A DNA stretch of 64,000 nt, taken from contig JADJUV010000054.1 in NCBI GenBank assembly GCA_016716885.1, positions 24,735-88,734 on the forward strand, given 5' to 3'. The DNA is from Candidatus Trichofilum aggregatum. GTDB lineage: Bacteria > Chloroflexota > Anaerolineae > Promineifilales > Promineifilaceae. Below, in pieces: positions 7,884 to 16,333 of this stretch. Numbering within the stretch: position 1 is the stretch's first letter; every line of letters begins with the position of its first letter. The translations under genes and the position numbers were made by a program. The notes below the pieces were generated by a model. The model was not told the DNA's origin. It made no database searches and saw only the letters and a list, made by a program, of their open reading frames with translations.

Positions 7884-7973
7884 CCATTACCTTTAAAGTA
7901 GAAGGAAACTGATTTGCGGCCGCGCTTTTTTCGGTTGATTCATTGGGAACGAGGGGTTGACGCTCAGTGCCTT

Positions 7974-8110
7974 ACGAGTCAACTTCTTGTACAGATGGCA
8001 AGAAGATCAGCCACGAATTAAACGAATTAGCACGAATGGGAAAATGAAAATTCGTGTCAATTCGTTTAATTCGTGGCAAAAATCTCTTTGGTTCTGGCTC
8101 GTCCAGGTTA
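7974..8110 (+). repeat. Composite repeat family A, copy 2
   Basis: The ends match copies 1 and 3: ACGAGTCAACTTCTTG at 7974 and GTTCTGGCTCGTCCAGGTTA ending at 8110. The interior is a different inverted repeat built from CACGAATT words: 8012-8037 pairs with 8050-8075 with only a few mismatches. The 7912-8188 spacer otherwise holds one NotI-type octamer (7915). Confidence 0.7.
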
Positions 8111-8188
8111 AGAAAGATCAACCAAAACGAAACTTACTCTGGAACACACCAATGGTTTTAATAGCCATCGCTTATGGGAAGGTCTAAG

Positions 8189-9283
8189 ATGCTCCATACA
8201 CAGCCCATTCGAGTGCTGATTGCTGAGGATGATTTTTTGGTCGGTGAAATGGTCAATGGTCTGCTGACTGAGATAGGTTACCAGGTCATTGGCGAAACAA
8301 ATAACGGGGTTGAGGCTATCTCCTTAACCCAATCACTTAACCCGGACGTGGTTGTCATGGACATTGAAATGCCCAAGATGAACGGGTTGGACGCGGCTTA
8401 TCACATTCAGCAGAATTGCCCCACACCAGTGGTCATTCTCACGGCTTATGAATCACCGAACCTGGTACAACGGGCCGGTGATGCCGGGGTGGGGGCGTAC
8501 CTGGTGAAGCCACCCAATGCCCGTGATCTGGAGCGGGCGATTACGATTGCACGGGCCAGGTTTGCCGATATTTTGCAACTGCGCCGCTTAAACGAAACGC
8601 TACAGGAGCAAAATGAGGAGTTAAACGCCTTTTCTCATACGGTGGCTCACAACATCCAGAGTTCGATTTCCCGCATTATTGGCTTTTCGGAGTTGCTGCA
8701 ACATGAGTTTGACACCTTATCTGAGGATGAGCGGGGGCAGTGTGTGCAGGCGATTGTGCGGAATGGGCGGAAGGTCAGCAATATTGTGGATGAGTTGCTG
8801 ATCCTGGCGAGTGTGCGCAATACGGAAGTGGAGAATCAGCCGCTGATGATGGGGGAGATTGTCGAAGAGGCGCAATATCGGTTGGTGGATTTGATTCAGG
8901 AGACGAAGGCGACCATTCGTTTGCCAGAAGCGTGGCCTGTGGCGTTGGGATATGGACCCTGGGTAGAAGAGGTGTGGGAGAATTATTTGAGCAATGCGTT
9001 GAAGTATGGGGGCACACCACCAGTTTTGGAGCTAGGGGCGACGGCAATGCCGGATGGCATGATGCGTTTTTGGGTGCGGGATCAAGGGCCGGGTTTGTCC
9101 CGGGAGCAAAGCGAGCAGTTATTCACGCCCTTTACGAAGCTGGATCAGGTCCGGTTGACGGGGCATGGCTTGGGGCTTTCGATTGTGCGCCGGATTATGG
9201 ATAAGTTGCAGGGCCGGGTGGGGGTGGAAAGCACGTTGGGCGAGGGGAGCACTTTCTGGTTTTCGCTGCCTAAGGTGAAGTGA
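8189..9283 (+). CDS. Receiver-histidine kinase hybrid (REC-HisKA-HATPase)
   Basis: The ATG at 8189 is preferred over 8174 because GGGAAGG lies just upstream at a good distance. The N-terminal receiver holds the acidic pair in IAEDD, the phospho-acceptor Asp in VVVMDIEMPKMNG and the conserved Lys in GAYLVKPP. A helical linker (LNETLQEQNEELNAF) leads to SHTVAHNI, the phospho-His region, then HATPase motifs: NYLSNALKYGG, VRDQGPGL and HGLGLSIVRRIM. Kinases with an N-terminal receiver often act as middle relay members. The partner is probably the GAF kinase upstream. The stop overlaps the MocR start (TGATG), so the two are co-translated. Confidence 0.88.
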   Translation: MLHTQPIRVLIAEDDFLVGEMVNGLLTEIGYQVIGETNNGVEAISLTQSLNPDVVVMDIEMPKMNGLDAAYHIQQNCPTPVVILTAYESPNLVQRAGDAGVGAYLVKPPNARDLERAITIARARFADILQLRRLNETLQEQNEELNAFSHTVAHNIQSSISRIIGFSELLQHEFDTLSEDERGQCVQAIVRNGRKVSNIVDELLILASVRNTEVENQPLMMGEIVEEAQYRLVDLIQETKATIRLPEAWPVALGYGPWVEEVWENYLSNALKYGGTPPVLELGATAMPDGMMRFWVRDQGPGLSREQSEQLFTPFTKLDQVRLTGHGLGLSIVRRIMDKLQGRVGVESTLGEGSTFWFSLPKVK

Positions 9284-10741
9284 TGGAGCCGATGGCCATG
9301 AATCTGCTCTTGCACCTGGATGAGTCTGCCCCGGTGCCGCTGTATCAACAGGTTTATGAGCAAATCCGCGGCCGCATCCTTCAAGGTCAATTCCCCCCCG
9401 GCACACGCCTGCCCTCTAGCCGCGACCTGGCCCAGGCGTATGGCCTGGGGCGTGTCACCGTTACTACGGCTTACCAACAACTGCTGGCCGAAGGGTACGT
9501 GGTAAGCCATACCGGAGCCGGAACATATGTGGCCGAAGATTTGCCTTTGCCAGAGGCCGCGGCCGCGACCCTCTTCACCCCCCCGCTTTCTACCTGGGCG
9601 CAGCAACTCCACCACCTTGCCCCCGAGTGGGAAGCCGACAACGGCACGCGGCCGCAGATAGATTTCGGCTTTGGTCGCTCCTTCCCCCATCTTTTCCCTT
9701 ACAAAACCTGGCGCCGCCTGCTCAATCGTTACCTGAGCACCGACGATACCATGCTTTCCCGCTACGGCTCAGCCGCCGGGTTCAGGCCCTTGCGTGAGGC
9801 TGTGGCCGCCTATCTGGCCCGCCAGCGGGGCGTGCGTTGCACCGCCGAGCAAGTGGTTATTGTCAACGGTGGGCAACAGGCGTTAGATATTTTGACGCGC
9901 CTGCTCTTGAATCCCGGTGATGAAGTGCTGGTAGAAAGCCCCGGATATCCTGACGCCTGGGAGGTGTTTCGGGTGAATGGGGCGCAATTGCGCCCGTTGC
10001 CGGTGGATGAACACGGCTTCCCGGCCCATCAAATTCCCCGTGACTGTGCGGCTCGGCTGGCCTTTGTCACCCCCAGCAACCAGTTTCCCCAGGGGGGTGC
10101 GATGCCTCTGGAGCGGCGGTTGGCCTTGTTGCAGTGGGCCAGAAAACAGAATGCCTTGATTGTGGAAGACGATTATGACGGGGAATTACGTTATCACAGT
10201 CGCCCTTTGGCCGCTTTGCAGGGGCTTGATTTGACCGGGCACGTGGTGTATCTGGGCACGTTTTCTAAAGTGTTGTTCCCGGCGTTGCGCCTGGCTTATG
10301 TGGTTCTGCCCCCGGCGTTGCTGGAGCCGTTTCTGCAAACGAAGGCGGTGGTGGATCGGGGTGCGCCGACGTTGACCCAGGCGGCGGTGGCCGATTTCAT
10401 CACCGAAGGGCATTTTGAGAAGCATTTGCACCATTTGCGCCAGGCGTACGGGCGGCGACGACAGGTTTTGTTAGAGGCAATTGAGGCGCATATTCGGGTT
10501 CCGGTGCGTTATGCTCAGGAAGCGGCCGGTTTGCATGTGATGTTGTATTTGCCACCGGGGATGGATGAGGCGCAATTGGTAAGGCACGCGGCCGCGAACG
10601 AGGTGGGTGTTTATCCGGGTTCAGCCTACCACCTGCTCAGCCCCTCACCCCCCTCCATCCTGCTCGGTTTCAGTGGCCTGGACGAAGAAGAAATCCGTGA
10701 GGGGAATTCGCCGCCTCAGCCAGGCCTTTGCGGCTATTTAG
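9283..10741 (+). CDS. MocR-family regulator (GntR winged helix fused to aminotransferase fold)
   Basis: An N-terminal GntR winged helix (residues about 10-80: PLYQQVYEQIRGRILQG, LPSSRDLAQAYGLGRVTVT) is joined to a fold-type I aminotransferase domain. PLP contacts are visible in NGGQQALD, the Asp of VEDDYDGE and the Schiff-base Lys region LGTFSKVLFPALRLAY. Such proteins control vitamin B6, GABA or amino-acid genes. The C-terminal sequence runs out of frame after LDEEEIREG: deleting one G from the GGGG at 10701-10704 restores IRRLSQAFAAI and a stop at 10741, whereas the frame as given runs on to 10812. The fault is probably a homopolymer error. Co-translation with a kinase is unusual for this family. 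Confidence 0.88.
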
Positions 10742-10858
10742 GGGCCTCGTCCTCAGCAAGATTATCAGTGGTATATCAAAGAAATGAGGTTAATTCAACG
10801 TATACTTTTTGATGAACCAAACGCGCTATGGGGGGGTGGTTTGGAAGGGGCAGGAAAA

Positions 10859-11237
10859 AGGGGGGGGGGGGGGGGGGGGGGGGGGGGGAAGGGAGGGAGA
10901 AAAAAAAAAAGGGAGGGGGGGGGGGGGGGGGGGGGGTAGAGAGCCCGCGCCGATACGGGCTTATCATCATCTGTTGGTGTTGCGGCCAGCGCGAGTTCAA
11001 GGTGTGGGATTTGGTAGTAAAGGCGGGGTCAGCGGGGGGTGACACGCACAGATGGGGAGAGTGAAGGTGCGTTGCCAAGCCCTTAGGACTGGGCACGCAC
11101 ACGTTCCCGTTCATCACCGACATTCAGAAGGTTTTAATTCATCCTCATAAGGTTTGATTGGTTTGCGGCGGGCTTCAGCCCCGCACGGGCGGGGGGGGGG
11201 GCGGGGGCCGGGGGGGGGGGGGGGGGGGGGGGGGGGG
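10859..11237. other. G-homopolymer region with no gene
   Basis: Long G tracts lie at about 10859-10888, 10914-10936 and 11190-11237, broken by short A-rich stretches. Between them lies ordinary sequence with a small stem-loop near 11164-11185 that runs directly into the last G tract. No gene is supported; small frames here encode only Gly, Pro, Lys and Glu. The tracts sit between the 3' ends of MocR (plus) and BrnA (minus), where terminators would be expected. Confidence 0.55.
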
Positions 11238-11261
11238 CCGGGCATTGGTGTAGCGGTGTCA

Positions 11262-11564
11262 TCAGGTCACTGTTACCTGATTTTTGTTTAGTTCCTCACG
11301 AATGATCCGTCGTAAACTATCTTCCAGCTCTTCCCGTTCTATGGTTTGCCGCAACGTGTCATTGATCAAGGTCTGATAGCCCCGATCCCCTGCTTTGGCG
11401 CGAAAATATTCAACGAGGGTGGTATCCAATAGAATGGTCACTCGCTGTTTGCGCGGAACAGACTTCAAACCTACCCGAAATGTGGCCCGGTCAAGGTCTG
11501 TCTGGGTGACTTCGGGGTACTCGTCGTCATCATCATAAGTTGGAGAAGAATAGGCGTTGTTCAT
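11262..11564 (-). CDS. brnA: BrnA-like antitoxin
   Basis: The start at 11564 (MNNAYSSPTYDDDDEYPEV) is chosen because the longer frame begins inside the toxin gene with unrelated sequence. The 100-residue product has an acidic N terminus and a ribbon-helix-helix-like core, RKQRVTILLDTTLVEYFR, followed by GYQTLINDTLRQTI, which is the BrnA signature. It should neutralise the BrnT toxin and repress the shared operon. It is encoded after, and overlaps by 32 bases, the toxin gene, which is the standard BrnTA order. Confidence 0.85.
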   Translation of the reverse strand: MNNAYSSPTYDDDDEYPEVTQTDLDRATFRVGLKSVPRKQRVTILLDTTLVEYFRAKAGDRGYQTLINDTLRQTIEREELEDSLRRIIREELNKNQVTVT

Positions 11565-11802
11565 CTTTATTTGCCTCACGCATCGAAATAATACGGATTT
11601 CATCCTCAGATTCCGTATGCACAATGATCACTACTTTTTCCCCCAGTAGACCCAACGTAACCCATCGCTGTTCACCATAATCTCGGCGATCATCCTCAAA
11701 CGTGAAAGTGGGACCCGCAAACAGTTGCTCCGCTTGAGCGAAATCAAGCCCACGTTTCTGGAGCGTAGTTTGTCGTTTGGGTTCGTGCCAGCTAAAACGC
11801 AT
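11533..11802 (-). CDS. brnT: BrnT-like ribonuclease toxin
   Basis: The start at 11802 gives the usual size of about 89 residues, MRFSWHEPKRQTT; upstream in-frame codons encode an unrelated hydrophobic stretch. The pattern of BrnT is present: KRGLDFAQAEQLF, FEDDRRDYGEQRWVTLG, VVIIVHTE and the C-terminal IRIISMREANKDEQRLFF. BrnT is a RelE-fold mRNA ribonuclease. The four core features (the GE-R pair, the VH strand, the ISMREA box and size) are intact, so it is probably functional. Confidence 0.85.
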   Translation of the reverse strand: MRFSWHEPKRQTTLQKRGLDFAQAEQLFAGPTFTFEDDRRDYGEQRWVTLGLLGEKVVIIVHTESEDEIRIISMREANKDEQRLFFSNL

Positions 11803-12122
11803 GAGCCTGATTATGCAGACAATTATGCATATGTCAAACGCGATAAGCGATACCTGGTTAGATAGAATAGCTGTTGCGGCCGCGAATAAATTGCCGACTG
11901 AAAGGGCAAATAAGCTCAAGCGCACTGGCGAACATTGTCCAGGGGTTTCTGGTGAAGGTGCTATGGTGGGGGTTGCGGCCGCGTTTCCCCCTCAGCACTC
12001 AGCACTTTTACCTCAGTACTTGGTTTGCGGCCGCGATCCGTAACGGTGGCAGTCGGGAGACCGGCCACAGCAACTCTGGTCAGCTACAGATTTGACCTAC
12101 ACCCTATGACCTTTGGCACATC
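11803..12122. other. Gene-free spacer with three NotI-type octamers
   Basis: No gene is supported between the toxin start and the promoter at 12123. The stretch holds GCGGCCGC at 11876, 11975 and 12027, and a CTCAGCACT word repeat at 11989-12009 that is identical to one inside the methyltransferase gene at 62302-62322. Confidence 0.5.
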
Positions 12123-12151
12123 TTGACAGGCCAGATAAACGGGACTAGAAT
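12123..12151 (+). promoter_or_regulatory. Sigma70 promoter of the KimA-like gene
   Basis: TTGACA (12123-12128) is a perfect -35, followed by a 17-base spacer and TAGAAT (12146-12151), one mismatch from the -10 consensus. Transcription should start near 12158. Confidence 0.75.
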
Positions 12152-12157
12152 GCCGTT

Positions 12158-12281
12158 ATTGTTGGCAGTGGACGTTTTAGCTGTCGGAAAAGCAAGAGTC
12201 CTACAACCACATTCACAAGACGTGACTCGCACAGTGTAAGCACCGGGCCTGCCTGGTGTTTTTTTTTGTCTGGAAATAAAA
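12158..12281 (+). promoter_or_regulatory. Structured leader ending in an intrinsic terminator before the start codon
   Basis: The leader of about 124 bases ends with a GC-rich stem, CACCGGGCCTGCCTGGTG (12241-12258), followed directly by nine T (12259-12267), 14 bases before the ATG at 12282. A terminator in front of a coding region points to attenuation or a riboswitch. GAGTC and GACTC segments upstream (about 12190 and 12225) could form an alternative stem. Potassium transporter genes of this type are known targets of cyclic-di-AMP (ydaO) riboswitches, but I cannot see that consensus here, so the ligand is left open. Confidence 0.55.
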
Positions 12282-14225
12282 ATGCTCAACATACCCGAAG
12301 ACGGTAAGACGACGGTTTTTCATAGCACCACCGATTATCAACCCCCCCGCTCGTGGCGTACCTGGCTTATTGGGCGGCCCCTCTCTACCGCCGATGCCCC
12401 GCATCAAACGATTGGCAAGGCCATTGGCCTGGCGGTGTTTGCTTCGGATGCGCTCTCGTCTACCGCTTATGCCACCCAGGAAATTTTGGTGATTCTCGCG
12501 GCCGCAGGCTCTATCGCCTTTGGTTATGCCTTTCCCATTGCCCTGGCCATCGTCTGCCTGTTGATTATTGTCGCCATCTCCTACGAACAGACCATTCACG
12601 CCTACACGGGCGGGGGTGGGGCCTATATCGTTTCACGAGATAATTTGGGGGAGCTACCGGCCCAGATCGCGGCCGCGGCCCTGCTTACCGACTACATCCT
12701 CACCGTGGCCGTCTCCATCTCCTCTGGCGTAGACCAGATTGCTTCGGCCCTGCCTGATCTCGCCCCCTTCCGTGTACCCCTGGCTGTGGTGCTGGTCATG
12801 TTCATCATGCTCATCAACCTGCGGGGGGTCAAAGAGTCGGGCGTGGCCTTCGCCATTCCCACCTATTTCTTCGTCGTCATGATGTTCACCACCGTGGGCG
12901 TGGGGCTTGTCCGCTACTTTACCGGCCATCTGGGACTGGTGGTTGATCCCCCTCACCTGGAAGCCCCCACTGTGCTGGCTCCCATCACCGCCTTCCTGAT
13001 TTTGCACGCCTTTTCCAGTGGCACGGCCGCCCTCACCGGCATCGAGGCCATTTCCAATGGCATTACTGCCTTCAAAGAGCCACGCAGCCGCAACGCTGGC
13101 ATCACCCTGATCTGGATGGCCGGAATCTTAGCCACGCTGTTTCTGGGTATCAGCTTCCTGGTGAGCAAAATTGGCGCGGTTCCTTCGGAAACGGAGACGG
13201 TTATCTCCCAGTTGGTGCGCACAGTCTACAACGGGCGCGGGCTGTTTTACCTGGGAACCATTGTCGCTACCACCGTCATCCTGGTGATGGCCGCCAATAC
13301 CGCCTTTGCCGACTTTCCCCGGCTCAGTGCCCTGGTCGCCGCCGATGGGTTTCTGCCCCGACAACTGGCTTATCGGGGTAGCCGTCTCGTGTATTCCTAC
13401 GGCATTGCCTTCCTGGCCCTGGTGGCTTCCTTGCTCATCATCCTTTTTAATGCCCGTGTCACCTTGCTCATTCCCCTTTACGCCATTGGCGTCTTCCTCT
13501 CTTTCACCCTGTCCCAGGCGGGCATGGCCCGGCGTTGGCACAAAATAGGCCAACTGGCCCCTGGTGAAGAGGTGCGCGAAGTGGGTTCCACCCTTCATCA
13601 TGATGCCCGTTGGCGGGCCAAGATGCTGGTTAATGGGTTTGGGGCCGTCTGCACGGCCATTGTGATGGTTATTTTTGCCGTAACCAAATTTGCCGATGGG
13701 GCCTGGCTCATCCTTATCCTCATTCCTTCCCTGGTGGTTCTTTTCTTTGGCATTCACCGCCATTATCGTAGCCTGGCTAAAAATTTGTCCCTGGATCAAC
13801 ATGGAGAACCGCCCCAGGCACGCCGCCACCGGGTTATTCTGGCGGTGGGGAATGTGCATCGGGGCACGCTGGCGGCCCTGAATTATGCCCGTCTGTTATC
13901 TGATGATGTGACGGCGGTGCATGTTTCCACTAACCCCGAAGATGCCCTCAAGGTTAAACAGAAATGGGAAAGTTGGGGGCAGGATGTGCGGCTGGTGATT
14001 GTGGAATCGCCTTACCGTTTGCTGGTGGAGCCGCTTTTGCAATATATTGAAGAAATTGAGCGTCGCCGACAGCCGGATGAGATTATCACCATTGTGGTGC
14101 CGCAGTTTGTGCCGGGTCGATGGTATCATAATTTATTGCACACGCAGACGGCTTTCTGGCTGCGGTTGGCGTTGATCTTTAAGCAAGGGATTGTGATTAC
14201 GGATGTGCCGTATCAGGTGAAGTAG
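12282..14225 (+). CDS. KimA-like potassium transporter (APC superfamily)
   Basis: The 647-residue product has about 12 membrane helices (residues 45-490) of the amino acid-polyamine-organocation fold and a soluble C-terminal domain (about 510-647) resembling a universal-stress/nucleotide-binding fold (VILAVGNVHRGTLAALNYARLL). The motifs SDALSSTAYATQEIL, TGGGGAYIVSRDNLGE and NTAFADFPRLSALVAADGF match the KimA/YdaO group, which imports K+ by proton symport and is inhibited by cyclic-di-AMP. Amino-acid transport is the older annotation of this family. Two TrkA-type K+ regulators follow in the same direction, which supports the K+ role. It has its own promoter and a leader with a terminator. Confidence 0.85.
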   Translation: MLNIPEDGKTTVFHSTTDYQPPRSWRTWLIGRPLSTADAPHQTIGKAIGLAVFASDALSSTAYATQEILVILAAAGSIAFGYAFPIALAIVCLLIIVAISYEQTIHAYTGGGGAYIVSRDNLGELPAQIAAAALLTDYILTVAVSISSGVDQIASALPDLAPFRVPLAVVLVMFIMLINLRGVKESGVAFAIPTYFFVVMMFTTVGVGLVRYFTGHLGLVVDPPHLEAPTVLAPITAFLILHAFSSGTAALTGIEAISNGITAFKEPRSRNAGITLIWMAGILATLFLGISFLVSKIGAVPSETETVISQLVRTVYNGRGLFYLGTIVATTVILVMAANTAFADFPRLSALVAADGFLPRQLAYRGSRLVYSYGIAFLALVASLLIILFNARVTLLIPLYAIGVFLSFTLSQAGMARRWHKIGQLAPGEEVREVGSTLHHDARWRAKMLVNGFGAVCTAIVMVIFAVTKFADGAWLILILIPSLVVLFFGIHRHYRSLAKNLSLDQHGEPPQARRHRVILAVGNVHRGTLAALNYARLLSDDVTAVHVSTNPEDALKVKQKWESWGQDVRLVIVESPYRLLVEPLLQYIEEIERRRQPDEIITIVVPQFVPGRWYHNLLHTQTAFWLRLALIFKQGIVITDVPYQVK

Positions 14226-14247
14226 GCGCTAACGGCCCCACCCCCGG

Positions 14248-14269
14248 GCCAAAATTTGGCTTTTTTTTT
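14248..14269 (+). terminator. Probable terminator of the KimA-like gene
   Basis: GCCAAAATTTGGC (14248-14260) is followed by nine T, 22 bases after the stop codon. The stem is short, so confidence is moderate. Confidence 0.45.
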
Positions 14270-14375
14270 GAAGGGGGGGGGGGGGGGTTTTTTTCGGGGG
14301 GGGGGGAAGGGGGGGGGGGGGGGTTTGGGGGCTCTCCCCCCGCCCCCCCCCCCCGGGCCCCCCCCCCCCCCCCCG
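14270..14375. other. G and C homopolymer region
   Basis: About 100 bases consist almost wholly of G runs (to 14330) and then C runs (14337-14375). This looks like collapsed or mis-called sequence of a strong inverted repeat: G-rich then C-rich halves would pair. No gene is present. Confidence 0.5.
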
Positions 14376-14401
14376 GGGCAGGAAGGAAAGGGGAGTACCT
14401 A

Positions 14402-14574
14402 ACGAGTCAATCTCTTGACCAGTTGGCAAGAAAGAGGTTACACAGAGATTCACAGAGAAAGCGTAGAGGTTCACAGAGAAAAAGCCAAGACCGTTTTTAT
14501 AACTCTGTGTATCTCTGTGCCTTCTCTGTGACCCTCTGTGTTCCTTCTTTTTTGGTTCTGGTTTATCCAGGTTA
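14402..14574 (+). repeat. Composite repeat family A, copy 3
   Basis: The ends ACGAGTCAATCTCTTGACC plus AGTTGGCAAGAA (14402) and GTTCTGGTTTATCCAGGTTA (ending 14574) match copies 1 and 2. The interior is yet another self-complementary array, built from CACAGAG words on the left and CTCTGTG words on the right. It is directly followed by GAGAGACT tandem repeats (14588-14613) before trkA. Confidence 0.7.
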
Positions 14575-14583
14575 GGGAGTGGG

Positions 14584-14614
14584 GATTGAGAGACTGAGAG
14601 ACTGAGAGACTGAA
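14584..14614 (+). repeat. GAGAGACT tandem repeat
   Basis: About three copies of the eight-base unit GAGAGACT lie just upstream of the first TrkA gene. The first 25 bases are identical to 17801-17825, downstream of the M16 peptidase gene. Confidence 0.7.
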
Positions 14615-14624
14615 GAGGTTATTT

Positions 14625-15269
14625 ATGAATTTTATTGTTGTGGGTTGCGGCCGCTTGGGGGCGGAGTTAGCGTATCGGCTTTTTCAACAGGGGCATCATC
14701 TGGTGGTGATGGACCAGACGGATGCGGCGTTTGCCAACTTGCCGTCGGCTTTTCGCGGCCGCACCCTACCCGGTGACGCCCTTAATCGAGGTATGTTAGA
14801 ACGGGCGGGCATTGAAACGGCCGATGGTCTGGCCGCGGTTACCAGTTCCGATGCCGCCAATGCGGTTATTGCGCACACCGCTCGTACCGTTTACAAAGTG
14901 CCGCGCCTGGTCGTGCGTAACTATGACACCCGTTTCCACCCCATTTACGACGCCTTTGGCCTGCAAGTCATCAGCACCGTAGAGTGGGGCGCCCAGCGGC
15001 TGGAAGAACTGCTCTACCATGCCGATTTACGCACCGTTTTTTCGGCGGGTAATGGCGAAGTTGAGGTGTATGAGTTGACGGCTCCCGCCAGTTGGCAGGG
15101 ACAGGCCCTCAAAGATGTCTGCTCGTTGACCGTCTCGGTGCCGGTGGCCCTGACCCGCAACGGACGGGCTATTATTCCCAGCCCCGAAACCCTGATTCAC
15201 GCAGGGGATGTGCTTCAGGTCAGCGCTACCCTGGAAGGGGCCAAACTGATACGGCAAAAATTAGGCTAA
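14625..15269 (+). CDS. TrkA/KtrA-type potassium channel regulator (RCK), first copy
   Basis: The 214-residue product has an N-terminal RCK Rossmann domain with the GCGRLGAELA nucleotide loop, an acidic residue at the end of strand two (VVMDQ) and GDALNRGMLERAGIETAD, typical of TrkA-N. Residues about 140-214 form a TrkA-C domain (APASWQGQALKDV, AGDVLQVSATLEG). Such proteins bind NAD(H) or ATP on the cytoplasmic side of K+ uptake channels and gate them. No TrkH/KtrB membrane subunit is in the window, so the partner is encoded elsewhere or is the KimA-like transporter. The second RCK gene follows after 172 bases, a spacing typical of paired single-RCK subunits. Confidence 0.9.
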   Translation: MNFIVVGCGRLGAELAYRLFQQGHHLVVMDQTDAAFANLPSAFRGRTLPGDALNRGMLERAGIETADGLAAVTSSDAANAVIAHTARTVYKVPRLVVRNYDTRFHPIYDAFGLQVISTVEWGAQRLEELLYHADLRTVFSAGNGEVEVYELTAPASWQGQALKDVCSLTVSVPVALTRNGRAIIPSPETLIHAGDVLQVSATLEGAKLIRQKLG

Positions 15270-15441
15270 AGCTTAGGACAAGATTTATCCGCAGTTAACC
15301 GGCGTTAAAGAATCTGCGTATCCCCAAACTGGGTTATTCGCCCTGGCGAGTTGCTAAGTTAGTGGGACGTTCCTGAGAATAGGGCGCAAATTTGCGCCAT
15401 CGAGTGGTCAGTAGTTACAATTAACTCACGAGGATTAACCC

Positions 15442-16107
15442 ATGTTTGTACTCATCGCGGGTGGCGGCCGCACCGGAACCCAACTCGCCCTTCTTCTCCT
15501 ACAACAAAACCATGATGTCCGCATCATTGAGCATCGCCCCGAGGTATTGAAACGGCTGCACCGGGAATTACCAACCGAAATTATTTATGAAGGCCAGGCC
15601 ATCGATCCGCAAAAGCTGGAACAGGCGGGCATTCGTGATACCAATGTTTTGGTCGCCTGTACCGGTGAAGATGCTGACAATCTGACCATTTGTTATGTGG
15701 CCCGACACATATATAACGTGCCGCGCATCATTGGCCGCATCAACAATCCACGCACCGACTGGCTCTACACGGAGCTTTTCCATGTGGATGTGGCCCTCAA
15801 CCAGCCGGAGATATTTGCCAGCATGATTGAGCAAGAAATGGCGATGGGGGATATGATGACCTTGATGAAACTGCGGCGGGGAGCCTACTCTCTCGTGGAC
15901 GAGAAGATTGCTCCCCGGGCCAGGGCGGTTGGGGTAGCCATCAAGGACATGAAGTTGCCGGAAAGCTGTGTTATCGCCGCCATCATTCGCGAAGGTAAGG
16001 TCATCGTTCCCCGTGGCGTCACCGTGTTTGAGGTGGAAGATGAGGTGTTGGCGGTGACGGATCGCGCAGGGGCGGAGAAATTGGCCGAAATGTTGTCAGC
16101 TCCATAG
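15442..16107 (+). CDS. TrkA/KtrA-type potassium channel regulator (RCK), second copy
   Basis: The 221-residue product has the TrkA-N loop GGGRTGTQLALLL, the conserved acidic position in RIIEHRPE and GQAIDPQKLEQAGIRD, and a TrkA-C domain from about residue 140 (PRARAVGVAIKDMKLPESCV, VFEVEDEVLAVTD). It shares only the fold-level pattern with the first copy, so the two are likely non-identical subunits of one gating ring rather than a recent duplication. An ACGAGGA ribosome site precedes the ATG. The gene ends 33 bases before a strong terminator. Confidence 0.9.
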   Translation: MFVLIAGGGRTGTQLALLLLQQNHDVRIIEHRPEVLKRLHRELPTEIIYEGQAIDPQKLEQAGIRDTNVLVACTGEDADNLTICYVARHIYNVPRIIGRINNPRTDWLYTELFHVDVALNQPEIFASMIEQEMAMGDMMTLMKLRRGAYSLVDEKIAPRARAVGVAIKDMKLPESCVIAAIIREGKVIVPRGVTVFEVEDEVLAVTDRAGAEKLAEMLSAP

Positions 16108-16139
16108 GGGCTGTCACAAGACAGCGGACGAAAGAATAT

Positions 16140-16172
16140 AACCCGGTTTGGCCTCGCGGCCGCCGGGTTTTT
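16140..16172 (+). terminator. Intrinsic terminator after the second TrkA gene
   Basis: AACCCGG pairs with CCGGGTT, with an inner GGCC/GGCC pairing, and the stem is followed by a T run. A NotI-type octamer (16157) forms part of the stem. Confidence 0.75.
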
Positions 16173-16333
16173 GTTTCGGCTCTACTCTACCGAATTGAGC
16201 AGCGGGAGTGGAGACTTTAGTCGGAAAGCCTTGACCGGCTAAAGCCTCGACTCCTGACTTACCCCGTCCGATCCGGTACAGCTTTGTTTACCTGCCCCGA
16301 ATGCGGTTACAGGCTATAATGACTCAAAAAGAA

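Noticed and set aside
10776..11123. Frames encoding poly-Gly or poly-Pro across the G tracts
   Set aside because: Homopolymer translations in a region of doubtful sequence quality.
12158..12281. Calling the leader a ydaO c-di-AMP riboswitch
   Set aside because: The conserved core sequences of that class were not seen; only terminator and gene context fit.
13128..13859. Minus-strand frame of 243 codons opposite the KimA-like gene
   Set aside because: Gly, Gln and His-rich antisense of membrane helices; no family pattern or ribosome site.
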